Shown: positions 8,718 through 18,062, numbered from the stretch's first letter. The stretch is DNA of 64,000 nt from Pseudoalteromonas rubra (GCF_005887115.1 NZ_PNCJ01000041.1:1-64000); one strand, 5' to 3'. The notes: generated by a model from the sequence alone, not told the origin. Program-made: numbers and translations.

Positions 8718-10031
8718 TTAAGCCAGAGTCAGCAGAAGTGCTATGACAATCCCACTGACCAGCAGCTGGACCAGACAAAACCCCATAATGTCCTTTGCTT
8801 TTAAACCAGCAATGGCCAGTACGGGAAGTGCCCAAAATGGTTGTATCAGGTTGGTCCAGGCATCTCCCCAGGCGACGGCCATTGCAACACGTGCAATGTC
8901 AGCTCCTAACTCTTGTGCAGCAGGGATAACAATGGGCGCCTGAACGGCCCATTGTCCACCACCTGAAGGCACAAAAATATTGACCAACCCGGCACTGAGA
9001 AAGCTCCACAATGGCAGAGTTGTACTGGTACTGATCTCGACAAAGCCGCTGGAGATCTGTTGTGCCAGCCCGGTTTTGACCATCACGGCCATGATCCCCG
9101 CATAAAAGGGAAACTGGATCACAATACCCGCGCCCCCCTTAATCGCTTCTTGTAAGCTGTTTAGTACATTAGCAGGTGTGCGATGTAGCAAGATGGCCAA
9201 AAACAAAAACAGTGCAATAACACTATTGAGGTTAAGCGTGCCGCCGGCGACGAAAAAATAATGCAGCAGATAGCCACATCCCAATAACCCTATCAGGGTA
9301 CCAACCAGTGTACTATGCTCAAGCCGCTCAGCTGGGGTTGGTGAAGCTGGGGGGCTCTGTGGTTCAGGTTGTACCAGTTTTTCAGGGTTGACGATGATCT
9401 GGGCTTCGGTTGGTGGCAGCATAAAACGGTTAAGCAACGGCATGACCACAAAAAGTGTACCTAAAATAAGCAGATTGAACGGTGCAAACAAAGTCTGACC
9501 TGCGTCCAGAATACCTATCTGCGCTTCAGCAAAATGCCCAGGGGTCGCGATGGTCAACGGTACCGAACCTGCCAGCCCGCCGTGCCAGACAATAAACCCG
9601 GAGTAAGCACTGGCAACCAGTAGCCGATAATCTACAGCAACCTGACGCGCGAGTGCTTTGGCGAACAAAGCACCGACCACCAGGCCAAAACCCCAGTTGA
9701 GCCAGCTGGCCAGCATGGCAACCAGAGTCACCAGCATAATGGCCTGGGCAGGTGTACGAGCAAAAGTCGCTAATTTATTTAACGCCATGACACAAGGGCG
9801 GGTACTGGCTAACATATAGCCACAGACTAAGATCAATAGCATCTGCATGGCAAATTGCAGCAGGTTCCAGAACCCCTGTCCCCAGATGGAGAGTGCCTCT
9901 GTCGGTGTAGTGGGAGTGAACATGCTGGCAAGGGCGAGCACCAGCATAGTCAGCAGGCAGACAAAAATATAGGGGTCGGGTAAATAGCGCTCGACCAGTC
10001 GGCTGAGTGGCTGTGTTATACGGTTTAGCAT
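8718..10031 (-). CDS. Short-chain fatty acid transporter, AtoE family
   Basis: A 437-residue protein with around a dozen hydrophobic segments, recognisable as the AtoE/short-chain fatty acid transporter family by its opening (LVERYLPDPYIF) and by the conserved SGGGQWAVQAPI region in the second half. E. coli AtoE takes up acetoacetate and short-chain fatty acids. A proline-rich cytoplasmic loop (QPEPQSPPASPTPAE) lies near residue 230. No acetoacetate-degradation genes (atoDAB type) are adjacent, so the physiological substrate is an open question. Starts with ATG at 10031. Confidence 0.87.
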   Translation of the reverse strand: MLNRITQPLSRLVERYLPDPYIFVCLLTMLVLALASMFTPTTPTEALSIWGQGFWNLLQFAMQMLLILVCGYMLASTRPCVMALNKLATFARTPAQAIMLVTLVAMLASWLNWGFGLVVGALFAKALARQVAVDYRLLVASAYSGFIVWHGGLAGSVPLTIATPGHFAEAQIGILDAGQTLFAPFNLLILGTLFVVMPLLNRFMLPPTEAQIIVNPEKLVQPEPQSPPASPTPAERLEHSTLVGTLIGLLGCGYLLHYFFVAGGTLNLNSVIALFLFLAILLHRTPANVLNSLQEAIKGGAGIVIQFPFYAGIMAVMVKTGLAQQISSGFVEISTSTTLPLWSFLSAGLVNIFVPSGGGQWAVQAPIVIPAAQELGADIARVAMAVAWGDAWTNLIQPFWALPVLAIAGLKAKDIMGFCLVQLLVSGIVIALLLTLA

Positions 10032-10166
10032 GACAAATTCCCATTGAATATGCGCGACAAACAGCTTCTGGCTTAGTGATTTAATTCACTAAAAGTTAGT
10101 CAATTAAGCTATATTAACAGCTGAGTGAGTCGCATGTTTTTTGTATTTTATTGATTATTAAGTGTT

Positions 10167-10172
10167 TATAAT
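10167..10172 (+). promoter_or_regulatory. Candidate -10 hexamer upstream of the small membrane protein gene
   Basis: TATAAT about 95 bases before the ATG at 10268, in an AT-rich 236-base gap between divergent genes. A TTGTAT lies upstream with an over-long 20-base spacer, so the -35 is doubtful. I see no gene in the gap itself. Confidence 0.3.
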
Positions 10173-10267
10173 TCTGGCACAGAACGTGTAACAGATAAAT
10201 CATACGTTTGAATTGTCTGCGCGTCACTATTCAACTGCGCGGTTAAATCTAAAAAAGAGAGGTCTTT

Positions 10268-10492
10268 ATGGCAGGACAGGGTTCAGGAGGCAATGTAATT
10301 GCCGCGATATGTAATGTGTTTTTTCCGGGCTTAGGTCAATTGGTGCAGGGACGTTTACTGGCGGCTCTGATCTTTGCAGTCATCTGTGTTGGTGGATATT
10401 ACCTATGGTTTCTAGTAGTGCCAGCAGTGTTGGCGGCAATCGTGCAATTATGGTCGATCATTGATGCCGCTAAATACCGTTCTTCAGACTGA
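10268..10492 (+). CDS. Small two-helix membrane protein (TM2-like)
   Basis: 74 residues with two hydrophobic segments. The motif CNVFFPGLGQLVQGR around residues 16-30 is the typical opening of TM2-domain and related small membrane proteins (FPGxGQ followed by a charged turn). A ribosome binding site (AGAGAGG) precedes the ATG. Function unknown. The last nine bases overlap the end of the convergent AEC transporter gene. Confidence 0.75.
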   Translation: MAGQGSGGNVIAAICNVFFPGLGQLVQGRLLAALIFAVICVGGYYLWFLVVPAVLAAIVQLWSIIDAAKYRSSD

Positions 10493-11392
10493 TAAAATGG
10501 CCAGCCACAGGCTCAGTGAGACGACACTTAACAGCGTAGATAACACTACGCTACCTGCGCTCACCGCTTGTTGCACTGATAATTGACGCGCGACCAGGTA
10601 AGCGTTGATACCAAGTGGCGCTGCGCTCATCAAGGTGACAACCTGGCGCTGCAGTGGTTCCAGCATCAGCAGGCTAGCTGTCAGATAAACACCGAGTGGC
10701 AATATCAACAGCTTGACTGTACTGAGTATCAGCGCGGGAAACCACACCGGACGAAACCCATATTGGACCAGGCTGGCACCCAATACAAACAGGGCGCCTG
10801 CAATGGCTGGTTTTGCAAACCAGTCCATGCCACTGATCAGTAATGTCGGGATAGGCAATTGCAGCAGGTTGGTTATCAATCCAAGGCTGATACTCAGTAC
10901 AACTGGGTTCAGAAAGAGCGGCTTTAGCCACGTCATACCGCGGGTGCCTTTTTCTCGTGCCAGCATAAAGGTGAGAGAAAACAGCGCTGCGCTGTGCAAA
11001 GGGATGATCATAAATACCATTGCCGCGGCCTGCTCACCCAGTGCAGCCAGGATCACTGGGAGTCCCACAACCACTGTATTAGAGTAAGTGCTATTGAGAG
11101 CACTAAGCGCAGCTTCTTTAATGGTACATTTGCTGTAAAGTTGCATGATGCCAACGATGAGCAAATAGATGGCACAGACTGGTAAGTAAAAGGCCAGCAG
11201 CAGCTTGGCTGATGCAATATCCGACAGCTTGGCACGATACATACTTAAAAATAGCAGTACAGGGATCGCCAGATTAAAAATATAGACGCGGATCCCATCT
11301 AATTGTGCAGATGAAATAAACTGGGTGCGGGCAGAGAGGAACCCACAGGTGACAACAAAAATCAGCGGAAACAGAATATCAATGAAAGTCAC
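10484..11392 (-). CDS. AEC (auxin efflux carrier) family transporter
   Basis: A 302-residue hydrophobic protein with about ten predicted helices and the AEC-family pattern, including NSTYSNTVVVGLPVILAALG in the first half and a matching half-repeat with SAAPLGINAYLVA near the end. Bacterial members move malonate, malate or other small acids, but substrates cannot be told from sequence. The start codon is GTG at 11392 (GTG ACT TTC) with only a weak GAG-type ribosome binding site. Confidence 0.87.
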   Translation of the reverse strand: MTFIDILFPLIFVVTCGFLSARTQFISSAQLDGIRVYIFNLAIPVLLFLSMYRAKLSDIASAKLLLAFYLPVCAIYLLIVGIMQLYSKCTIKEAALSALNSTYSNTVVVGLPVILAALGEQAAAMVFMIIPLHSAALFSLTFMLAREKGTRGMTWLKPLFLNPVVLSISLGLITNLLQLPIPTLLISGMDWFAKPAIAGALFVLGASLVQYGFRPVWFPALILSTVKLLILPLGVYLTASLLMLEPLQRQVVTLMSAAPLGINAYLVARQLSVQQAVSAGSVVLSTLLSVVSLSLWLAILSV

Positions 11393-11527
11393 GGGGTACT
11401 CGCCAGTTGCGAACGATTATGGATCAGAGTGAAGCGCGTATTATACGGGTTTATCTGAGCTAAACAATGCACTGTCGCGCAGTTAGGGTATACTTACTTA
11501 GGTGTGTAATCATAACTTGAAGTAAGT

Positions 11528-11902
11528 ATGGAGTATCAATTTATTCGCGATCCGATTGCTGGATTTCGCGTCAAAATGTCAGCTGAGCATGAGCTGGTTG
11601 GACGTTGGTTGAATGATGAGCTTGCCCATGAAGAAGTGCCCGCATTTGTTGCACAACTCGAAGCGGTAAAAATCAGTCGGGATGAGCTTTGTCTTGAAGG
11701 GCGTGAAGTGCGGCTGACCGTCTCACACCAGGAAGCATTATTTGAAGCCCACGATTTATACCATGAGCAATCAGATGCGCTATCCGTTTTCAGTGATGAC
11801 GCATTGTCTCTGGAAGAATATGGTCTGAGTGCCGGTTGTGGCTTCGAAGATTTCGAAGCCTTGCTGCTCGACTGGCAGGAATTTATCCGCCGTCGTCGCT
11901 AG
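11528..11902 (+). CDS. yacL: YacL family protein (UPF0231)
   Basis: 124 residues, acidic, soluble. The opening MEYQFIRDPIAGFRVKMSAE and the later AxDLYHEQ/DDALSLEEYGLSAGCGFEDF segment match E. coli YacL (about 120 residues), a conserved uncharacterised gammaproteobacterial protein. The gene stops four bases inside the convergent oxygenase gene. A possible stem-like ACTTACTTAGGTG/ACTTGAAGTAAGT repeat precedes the start. Confidence 0.85.
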   Translation: MEYQFIRDPIAGFRVKMSAEHELVGRWLNDELAHEEVPAFVAQLEAVKISRDELCLEGREVRLTVSHQEALFEAHDLYHEQSDALSVFSDDALSLEEYGLSAGCGFEDFEALLLDWQEFIRRRR

Positions 11903-12615
11903 CTCGTCTCTCGCTGAGGCGGGGCTCCATATAGTTGCTCCGCCCGGTTAAATAGCACCCAGGATGTAAGAATATACTTGTCATTAGAGCGTGGCATGTT
12001 ACCCCGATGTGTATGTGTGAAGTAGGCTGGGGCAATCACCATAGACCCTTGTTTTGGTTTAATCAGCTTATCTTGATAATGAAACTCGGTTTCGCCGCCT
12101 TCCTCTACGTCGTTGAGGTAAAACATAAACAAGAGGACCCGGTGCAACGCTTCGTTATGTTGTAATTGCGGATAAACTTCGCTGTGCCAATAGGGATAAC
12201 CACCTTTGTTGATCGGGTAACGCTGGGCCTGAATTGACCCTAAACGAAACAATTGTTGGGTTAAAATAGGTAATTGCGGTTTACCTACTTCCTCAAAGTT
12301 ATCAACGGTTAAGTTGACTGGCTGACCAGTTTTGGGGTGGAAGACACTCAGCCCGAACGCGCCGATCATCATAAAGAAATGCTCTTCAATATAATCGAAC
12401 AGGTATTTTGACGTGGTTTGTTGAATGTGTGTTAATTGCTGAGCATAATCCGGGTATTGATTTAAATACAGATCCTGACTGACTTTCTTACTGAGATCGA
12501 TACCGCCTGAGGTTGTACCCTGAGCCAGGTGGGGGCTGTTATCAAAAGTCTGAATAAACTGCTGGCAGAATTCGGGACTCAGTGCATTTTCATAAATGCG
12601 AATAAAATCAGTCAT
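11899..12615 (-). CDS. 2-oxoglutarate-Fe(II) dioxygenase (prolyl 4-hydroxylase-like)
   Basis: A 238-residue protein with the double-stranded beta-helix core of the prolyl 4-hydroxylase alpha-subunit family. Iron ligands visible are His144 and Glu146 in YWHSEVYPQ (an HxE rather than the usual HxD) and a distal His at 201 or 203 in FTHTHRG, followed by Lys in NDKYIL as the likely 2-oxoglutarate contact. FYLNDVEEGGETEF is the family's characteristic core strand. The substrate is unknown; it could hydroxylate a protein or a small molecule. I use the ATG at 12615 rather than the TTG four codons upstream. Divergent from the thioesterase gene with only 29 bases between start codons. Confidence 0.85.
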   Translation of the reverse strand: MTDFIRIYENALSPEFCQQFIQTFDNSPHLAQGTTSGGIDLSKKVSQDLYLNQYPDYAQQLTHIQQTTSKYLFDYIEEHFFMMIGAFGLSVFHPKTGQPVNLTVDNFEEVGKPQLPILTQQLFRLGSIQAQRYPINKGGYPYWHSEVYPQLQHNEALHRVLLFMFYLNDVEEGGETEFHYQDKLIKPKQGSMVIAPAYFTHTHRGNMPRSNDKYILTSWVLFNRAEQLYGAPPQRETS

Positions 12616-12644
12616 GTTGATATCCAAAATTGGTTAGAATTATT

Positions 12645-13034
12645 ATGTTGTCAGAAACTCTTATGCCGCGTTTTAGTGAAACGGACGTCCTCGGACACAT
12701 CAACAATACCGCACTCCCGGTATGGTTTGAAGCAGCGCGCACCCCTATTTTCAAAATTTTTACACCAGACCTTAATCCACATCAATGGAAGCTGATTGTT
12801 GCCAAAGTGGAGGTAACCTTTAAAGGTGAGCTGTTTTACGGGCAACAAGTTGAAGTTAAAACCGCTATCGAGAAGGTAGGTAACAGCTCTTTTGTGATCC
12901 TTCAGCAGGCCTGGCAGCACGGGGAGTGTTGCGCAGAAGGGCGCACTGTAATGGTGCGTTATGATTTTGCAAACAAAACTTCTCAGGCGCTGAATGATAA
13001 AGAAAAAGCTGAGCTGGCTGCCTACGCGCTTTAG
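12645..13034 (+). CDS. Hotdog-fold acyl-CoA thioesterase (4HBT family)
   Basis: 129 residues with the 4-hydroxybenzoyl-CoA thioesterase / YbgC-type hotdog signature: PRFSETDVLGHINNTALPVWFEAAR near the start, where the Asp and the HxNN patch form the active site. Members hydrolyse acyl-CoA thioesters. The start is ATG at 12645; an in-frame TTG at 12630 would add five residues. The 3' end meets the duplicated tail of the leftward membrane-protein gene. Confidence 0.87.
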   Translation: MLSETLMPRFSETDVLGHINNTALPVWFEAARTPIFKIFTPDLNPHQWKLIVAKVEVTFKGELFYGQQVEVKTAIEKVGNSSFVILQQAWQHGECCAEGRTVMVRYDFANKTSQALNDKEKAELAAYAL

Positions 13035-13065
13035 ATTTCACGCGCCATCTGACTCAACGATTCGT

Positions 13066-13292
13066 TGTCTGGTGTTGCCCGACATGGAAGTCCAATAGCA
13101 GCAGAGGTCCTGGGGTTCACCTCCAATTTATATCAGCTACAGATTGTGTTGTGTTGCCCGAAGACATTGATGTCCAATAGCAGCAGAGGTGCTGGGGTTC
13201 ACCTCCAATTTATATCAGCTACTGACTGTCTGGCGTTGCCCGAAACTGGTGTCCGATGGCTGCGGAGATACAGGGCTTCACCACAAATTCAT
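13066..13292. repeat. Three tandem copies of a ~74-82 base unit derived from a gene 3' end
   Basis: Three units, A about 13066-13140, B 13141-13222 and C 13223-13292, share the core GTTGCCCG...GTCC(A/G)AT(A/G)GC...TTCACC...AATT. Unit C is the last coding segment of the leftward membrane-protein gene. A and B differ by only about three substitutions and a three-base gap; C is more diverged. Read leftward, B and A would encode alternative C-termini of the same kind (Y-K-L-E-V-N-P... versus Y-E-F-V-V-K-P...). Unit B also holds a GAGGTG/CACCTC inverted repeat. Confidence 0.85.
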
Positions 13293-14301
13293 ACCGGGTA
13301 GGCTCACCGTCAATCTTAGTGATCTCCAGTAATTCATAGTCGTTCAACTCGATGATACGGGTACCCGGTGTGATTTCACATCGCGAGCGACTATCTGATT
13401 CATACTCATAGATAAAATATGTCAGTACGTTTTGTAAGTGGCGTTCATATTTATCGGCATTTTTTTCGAACGCTGACAATTGTACCTGCAGCTCTTGTAG
13501 CTCAGCTTGTTTCTCTGCGAGTTTGGCTTGTGCTGTGTCATCCACTGCAGAGCCAGCTACGGCATCAATACTGGTTCGTTCAGCCGTGTTGATTGAGCCT
13601 TCTTGCATAGCAATGTTGACCTGGATTGACTGGCCAGTAAAGCCTTCAATAATATGCCGCAAAAAACTATTCACACCACGCGACATGCCAGTAGAGGAAA
13701 TAAATACAGCCATCTGGTAGAGCAAAAACAAGCCGAAGAAAAAGCGCACCAATCCGGTGGTAACTGGGTATTGGTAGTCGGGGCTGTGCCACCATTTATG
13801 CAAACCAAAGGGTCTTAACAACATCAGCACAAACAAGTAGACAGGTTGGATGAGTTGTAACAGGATCAGCAGCAAGATGCTGGTAGTGACAAACCAGGTT
13901 GGCACGGACAGCAACATACTAAAGTTATGCGAATAGGGCAGGTGATCGGCATTCACTCCGGTAATATCATTGACCATACCTGCTGCCTGTGCCAGCGCAT
14001 AGTTGGCAATAAACGCGTAGAACAACAAGATCACCGCTTTGCCCGGCAGACTTTCCCAAAGGTGAATAAATCTGGGCCAGAACTCTTTGGTCATGGCTAT
14101 CAATGCTAATACAGAAGCGCTCAGATAAAGGGCACTGTCTTCAGGTACTTCGTTGAAAACTGCTATCAGGCACAGCATAGTTGCTGAAAAGTAGCAGCGT
14201 TGCGCTACATTGAGTGCGTGCCAGAACGCCAGCCACCTTGTTTGGATTTTGACAAGCGGGCTTAATGCGGGTTGTAGCGCGTTTGGGAGAGCCAGTTTCA
14301 T
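13219..14301 (-). CDS. Uncharacterised multi-pass membrane protein with coiled coil
   Basis: 360 residues of no family I recognise. About five hydrophobic segments lie between residues 35 and 220; a coiled-coil-like stretch (about 262-300, AKLAEKQAELQELQVQLSAF) follows, then a soluble, basic-and-acidic C-terminal domain. The arrangement suggests an inner-membrane protein with a cytoplasmic or periplasmic tail that multimerises. Its last ~24 codons form unit C of a tandem repeat; the stop codon falls at the B/C boundary, so the present C-terminus may be a secondary product of duplication. The gene stands alone, between a convergent thioesterase and uvrA. Confidence 0.75.
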   Translation of the reverse strand: MKLALPNALQPALSPLVKIQTRWLAFWHALNVAQRCYFSATMLCLIAVFNEVPEDSALYLSASVLALIAMTKEFWPRFIHLWESLPGKAVILLFYAFIANYALAQAAGMVNDITGVNADHLPYSHNFSMLLSVPTWFVTTSILLLILLQLIQPVYLFVLMLLRPFGLHKWWHSPDYQYPVTTGLVRFFFGLFLLYQMAVFISSTGMSRGVNSFLRHIIEGFTGQSIQVNIAMQEGSINTAERTSIDAVAGSAVDDTAQAKLAEKQAELQELQVQLSAFEKNADKYERHLQNVLTYFIYEYESDSRSRCEITPGTRIIELNDYELLEITKIDGEPTRYEFVVKPCISAAIGHQFRATPDSQ

Positions 14302-14365
14302 TATTATTGTTCCAATCCCTGACGTTTAAAGTGAGTGGGGGAGCAGCTCCCCCTTGCTCAGTCCG

Positions 14366-17185
14366 TTATAACATAGGCTTAAGGTATCGACCAGTATGAG
14401 AGGCTGAACAGTGTGCTACTTCTTCCGGCGTGCCTGCTATCAGGATTTGACCTCCACCAGCGCCACCTTCGGGGCCCAAATCAACAATCCAGTCCGCGGT
14501 CTTAATAACATCCAGGTTATGCTCAATGACCACCACAGTATTACCATGATCACGCAGGCGATGTAACACCACTAACAACTGTTGAATATCATGGAAGTGC
14601 AAGCCTGTAGTCGGTTCATCCAGGATATACAGGGTTTTCCCTGTGTCTCGCTTAGAAAGCTCGCGGGCCAATTTAACCCGCTGTGCTTCTCCTCCAGACA
14701 AGGTAGTTGCAGCCTGCCCAAGTCGAATATACGACAGACCAACGTCCATCAGGGTCTGCAGTTTACGTTTGATGGCCGGGATCTTATCGAAAAATTCACG
14801 GGCATCTTCTACTGTCATTTCGAGCACTTCGTGAATATTCTTACCTTTATAGAGTACTTCCAGAGTTTCACGGTTGTATCGTTTACCTGTACAGACGTCA
14901 CAGGGGACATACACATCTGGCAGGAAGTGCATTTCAACCTTTATGACACCATCACCCTGACAGGCTTCACAGCGGCCACCTTTTACGTTGAAGCTGAAAC
15001 GGCCAACTTTATACCCCCGAGAGCGTGCCTCCTGCGTACCTGCGAATAACTCTCGGATCGCCGTAAATATCCCAGTATAAGTTGCCGGATTAGAACGTGG
15101 AGTACGTCCTATTGGGCTTTGATCTATGTCTATCACTTTATCAAAGTGTTCCAAGCCCTCAATTGACTGATAAGGTGATGGTTCCGCGACCGTAGCACCA
15201 TTGAGCTCTCTGTGAGCAAGCTTGAACAGTGTGTCGTTAATGAGCGTGGATTTGCCTGAGCCTGATACGCCTGTGACACATGTCATCAGGCCAAATGGGA
15301 TCTTCAGATTGACGTCCTTAAGGTTATTCCCGCTGGCACCATTGAGCGCTAACCATTGGTCGCCTGGCTGGTGACGCTGTGCAGGAATGGCAATTTCTTG
15401 CTTGCCACTGAGGTACTGGCCAGTTAACGACTCAGAGTTGGCCATAATGTCCTCGCGGCTGCCTTCAGCGACCACATAGCCACCATGGACACCTGCGCCC
15501 GGGCCAATATCGATAATGTGGTCCGCAGCCCGTATGGCGTCTTCATCATGTTCAACAACAATCACGGTGTTACCCAAGTCACGCAGGTGTGTCAGTGTGC
15601 TAAGCAGGCGGTCATTGTCTCGTTGATGCAAGCCTATAGAAGGCTCGTCCAGCACGTACATCACTCCGACCAGGCCCGCACCAATCTGGCTGGCTAATCG
15701 GATCCTCTGGGCTTCACCCCCTGAAAGAGTATCGGCACTACGCTCTAGTGACAGATAGTTCAGGCCGACATTGATCAAAAAGGACAGCCGGTCACGGATC
15801 TCTTTAAGCACTTTTTCCGCTATTTTTGCCTTCTGGCCGCTGAGCGTCAGGTCACCAAAAAAGTCACATGCTTCGCCGATACTCATAGTGGTGACGGTTG
15901 GCAAATTCGTGGCACCAATGAATACATGTCGCGCTTCTTCTCTGAGTCTGGAGCCTCCACATTTTGGACATGCCTGGCTGGTCTGATACTTAGCCAGCTC
16001 TTCGCGAACTGAGGCCGACTCCGTTTCCCGATAGCGGCGATTCATGTTGTTCAGTACGCCTTCGAACTCATGATTCCGGGTGATCAAATCCCCTCTGTCG
16101 TTACGATAATTGAAAGCAATTTTGGTGCGCCCTGAGCCCTCCAGGACCACCTTTTGCGCATCGCCTGGCAGGTCTTTAAACGGGACTTCTAAATCAAAGT
16201 CGTAATGCTCGGCTACCGAGCTGAGCATCTGATAATAGTAAAAACTACGTTTGTCCCAGCCCTTAATGGCGCCACCGGACAGGCTCAGCTCTGGATTTTG
16301 TACAACCCTGCTGGGATCAAAAAACTGTCTTACGCCGAGGCCGTCACAGCTTTGACAGGCACCGGCCGGGTTATTGAACGAGAATAGGCGAGGTTCAAGC
16401 TCGGTCATGGCATAGCCACATGTTGGGCAGGCAAAGTTGGCTGAAAATATCAGCTCATCTTCGAGGCTACCGTCCATCGAAGCTACCATGGCTATACCAT
16501 CAGCCAGCTCTAACGCGGTTTCAAAAGATTCAGCGAGCCTTTGTTCCAGGCCTTCTTTTACTTTAAAACGATCAACCACTACCTCAATGGTATGCTTTTT
16601 GTGCAGCTCCAATGTGGGTGGATCGGATAAATCGCATACTTCTCCGTCGATTCGAGCGCGGATAAAGCCCTGGCTGGCAAGTTGCTCCAGAAGCTTAACG
16701 TGCTCCCCTTTGCGGTTTTTCACCACAGGGGCAAGCAACATCAGCTTGCTGCCTTCGGGGTGGGCCATAACCGTATCCACCATCTGGCTAATAGTCTGTG
16801 CCTTGAGTGGCAAATCATGGGTAGGGCAGCGGGGCTCACCGACACGGGCAAATAATAAGCGCAGGTAATCGTAAATCTCTGTAATGGTACCCACTGTTGA
16901 CCTGGGGTTGTGAGAAGTTGACTTCTGCTCAATAGAAATGGCCGGCGAAAGTCCTTCGATGTGATCTACATCAGGCTTCTCCATCAACGACAGAAACTGT
17001 CTGGCATAAGCTGATAGTGACTCGACATAGCGGCGCTGCCCTTCTGCATATAAGGTGTCGAATGCCAGCGATGATTTGCCTGACCCAGAAAGGCCGGTGA
17101 TCACAATGAGCTTGTCGCGCGGTATTGTCAGAGAGATGTCTTTGAGGTTGTGCGTGCGTGCGCCTCTAACTTCTATTTTATCCAT
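14366..17185 (-). CDS. uvrA: Excinuclease ABC subunit A
   Basis: A 939-residue UvrA, the damage-recognition ATPase of nucleotide excision repair, which loads UvrB at lesions. Two ABC ATPase modules are present, each with Walker A (GLSGSGKSS near 31-39 and GVSGSGKST near 640) and an LSGGEAQR signature. Zinc fingers are visible as CPTC...CQSC and CEAC...CDVC. Length equals the E. coli protein (940). A perfect LexA-box match lies 15 bases upstream of the ATG, so SOS induction is expected. In E. coli uvrA is divergent from ssb; here two other genes are in between. Confidence 0.98.
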   Translation of the reverse strand: MDKIEVRGARTHNLKDISLTIPRDKLIVITGLSGSGKSSLAFDTLYAEGQRRYVESLSAYARQFLSLMEKPDVDHIEGLSPAISIEQKSTSHNPRSTVGTITEIYDYLRLLFARVGEPRCPTHDLPLKAQTISQMVDTVMAHPEGSKLMLLAPVVKNRKGEHVKLLEQLASQGFIRARIDGEVCDLSDPPTLELHKKHTIEVVVDRFKVKEGLEQRLAESFETALELADGIAMVASMDGSLEDELIFSANFACPTCGYAMTELEPRLFSFNNPAGACQSCDGLGVRQFFDPSRVVQNPELSLSGGAIKGWDKRSFYYYQMLSSVAEHYDFDLEVPFKDLPGDAQKVVLEGSGRTKIAFNYRNDRGDLITRNHEFEGVLNNMNRRYRETESASVREELAKYQTSQACPKCGGSRLREEARHVFIGATNLPTVTTMSIGEACDFFGDLTLSGQKAKIAEKVLKEIRDRLSFLINVGLNYLSLERSADTLSGGEAQRIRLASQIGAGLVGVMYVLDEPSIGLHQRDNDRLLSTLTHLRDLGNTVIVVEHDEDAIRAADHIIDIGPGAGVHGGYVVAEGSREDIMANSESLTGQYLSGKQEIAIPAQRHQPGDQWLALNGASGNNLKDVNLKIPFGLMTCVTGVSGSGKSTLINDTLFKLAHRELNGATVAEPSPYQSIEGLEHFDKVIDIDQSPIGRTPRSNPATYTGIFTAIRELFAGTQEARSRGYKVGRFSFNVKGGRCEACQGDGVIKVEMHFLPDVYVPCDVCTGKRYNRETLEVLYKGKNIHEVLEMTVEDAREFFDKIPAIKRKLQTLMDVGLSYIRLGQAATTLSGGEAQRVKLARELSKRDTGKTLYILDEPTTGLHFHDIQQLLVVLHRLRDHGNTVVVIEHNLDVIKTADWIVDLGPEGGAGGGQILIAGTPEEVAHCSASHTGRYLKPML

Positions 17186-17199
17186 GGTGGCCTTATTTG

Positions 17200-17215
17200 C
17201 TGTACAAACTTACAG
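17200..17215 (-). promoter_or_regulatory. LexA (SOS) box upstream of uvrA
   Basis: CTGT-N8-ACAG (CTGTACAAACTTACAG) fits the gammaproteobacterial LexA operator consensus exactly. It lies 15 bases before the uvrA start codon, where bound LexA would block the promoter. Position, spacing and the downstream gene all agree with SOS control. Confidence 0.88.
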
Positions 17216-17309
17216 TGTTTTTATCAGACTCCAAGAGTAACCTATCCTGTCTGTAAAATTAAGCAATCTTAACTAAACTTACGAGAAACCTTGAATCTGG
17301 GGATCACAT

Positions 17310-18062
17310 TTGCACTGGTTCGCTCTTATATGTGCGCTGTTTACGCCGCTCGTCGTGGGGTGTGAGCTGGTTGTCCGGTTTGAGAACTATGCTGCGCAAT
17401 CGCGGTTAGACAATACACTAAAATGGCATGGCTTGGATGTGGACTTTGCCAGAGCTCTGCTGGATGAGGCTGGGTGTGACTATCAATTTATTAATGTGCC
17501 TTGGGGGCGAGCCCTGAAGATGCTGGCGGAAGGCAAGCTTGATATGATGCTTAGCGTCACCCGTACATCTGAGCGAGAGCAGTTTGCTTATTTTATTGGC
17601 CCGCAAAGAATGGAAACAATCGTGTTTGCAATGAACCGCTCACGTCCGTTTACAGTAAATTCTCTGACCGATCTATTTGCCTTACCTGTGCCTGTCGCCA
17701 TTCAGAAAGGTGCATTTTATGGAAATGTGTTTAATGAATTATTGTTGCGAGAGCAGAGTAAAGCAGAGTCGCAACGCTTCATTTATGTGGCGGATAACCA
17801 GCGTAAGCTGAGTTTGCTCAAGCATGGACGAATTGCCGGGTTTCTGGAAGAAAAGTTTAATGTATTGTACCAGTCGCAATACAACCCGGATTTTGCTCTG
17901 ATCACTGTGAGTCCGCTGGTGGTGAACCGAGAGCCTGTTTATTATGCCATGAGTAAGCAGTCTGTGTCCGCAAAGGACATGCAGCAATTGATGGCTGCGT
18001 TTAAGCGACTTCAACATTCAGGCCGTTTAAAGCAGATCCTGGCCAAGTATGGATTAGACTAA
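17310..18062 (+). CDS. Periplasmic substrate-binding protein (SBP family 3-like)
   Basis: 250 residues with a short N-terminal hydrophobic signal (likely cleaved or lipidated near VVGCEL, where the Cys could be a lipobox residue, unproven). The remainder resembles family-3 solute-binding proteins, with GLDVDFARALLDEAGC and GKLDMMLSVTRTSERE early and VPVAIQKGAFYGN in the middle. Many such stand-alone Alteromonadales proteins are sensors or amino-acid scavengers rather than parts of an ABC uptake operon; no permease is adjacent. The start is TTG at 17310 behind a GGGGA ribosome binding site six bases away; no ATG suits. Confidence 0.8.
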   Translation: MHWFALICALFTPLVVGCELVVRFENYAAQSRLDNTLKWHGLDVDFARALLDEAGCDYQFINVPWGRALKMLAEGKLDMMLSVTRTSEREQFAYFIGPQRMETIVFAMNRSRPFTVNSLTDLFALPVPVAIQKGAFYGNVFNELLLREQSKAESQRFIYVADNQRKLSLLKHGRIAGFLEEKFNVLYQSQYNPDFALITVSPLVVNREPVYYAMSKQSVSAKDMQQLMAAFKRLQHSGRLKQILAKYGLD

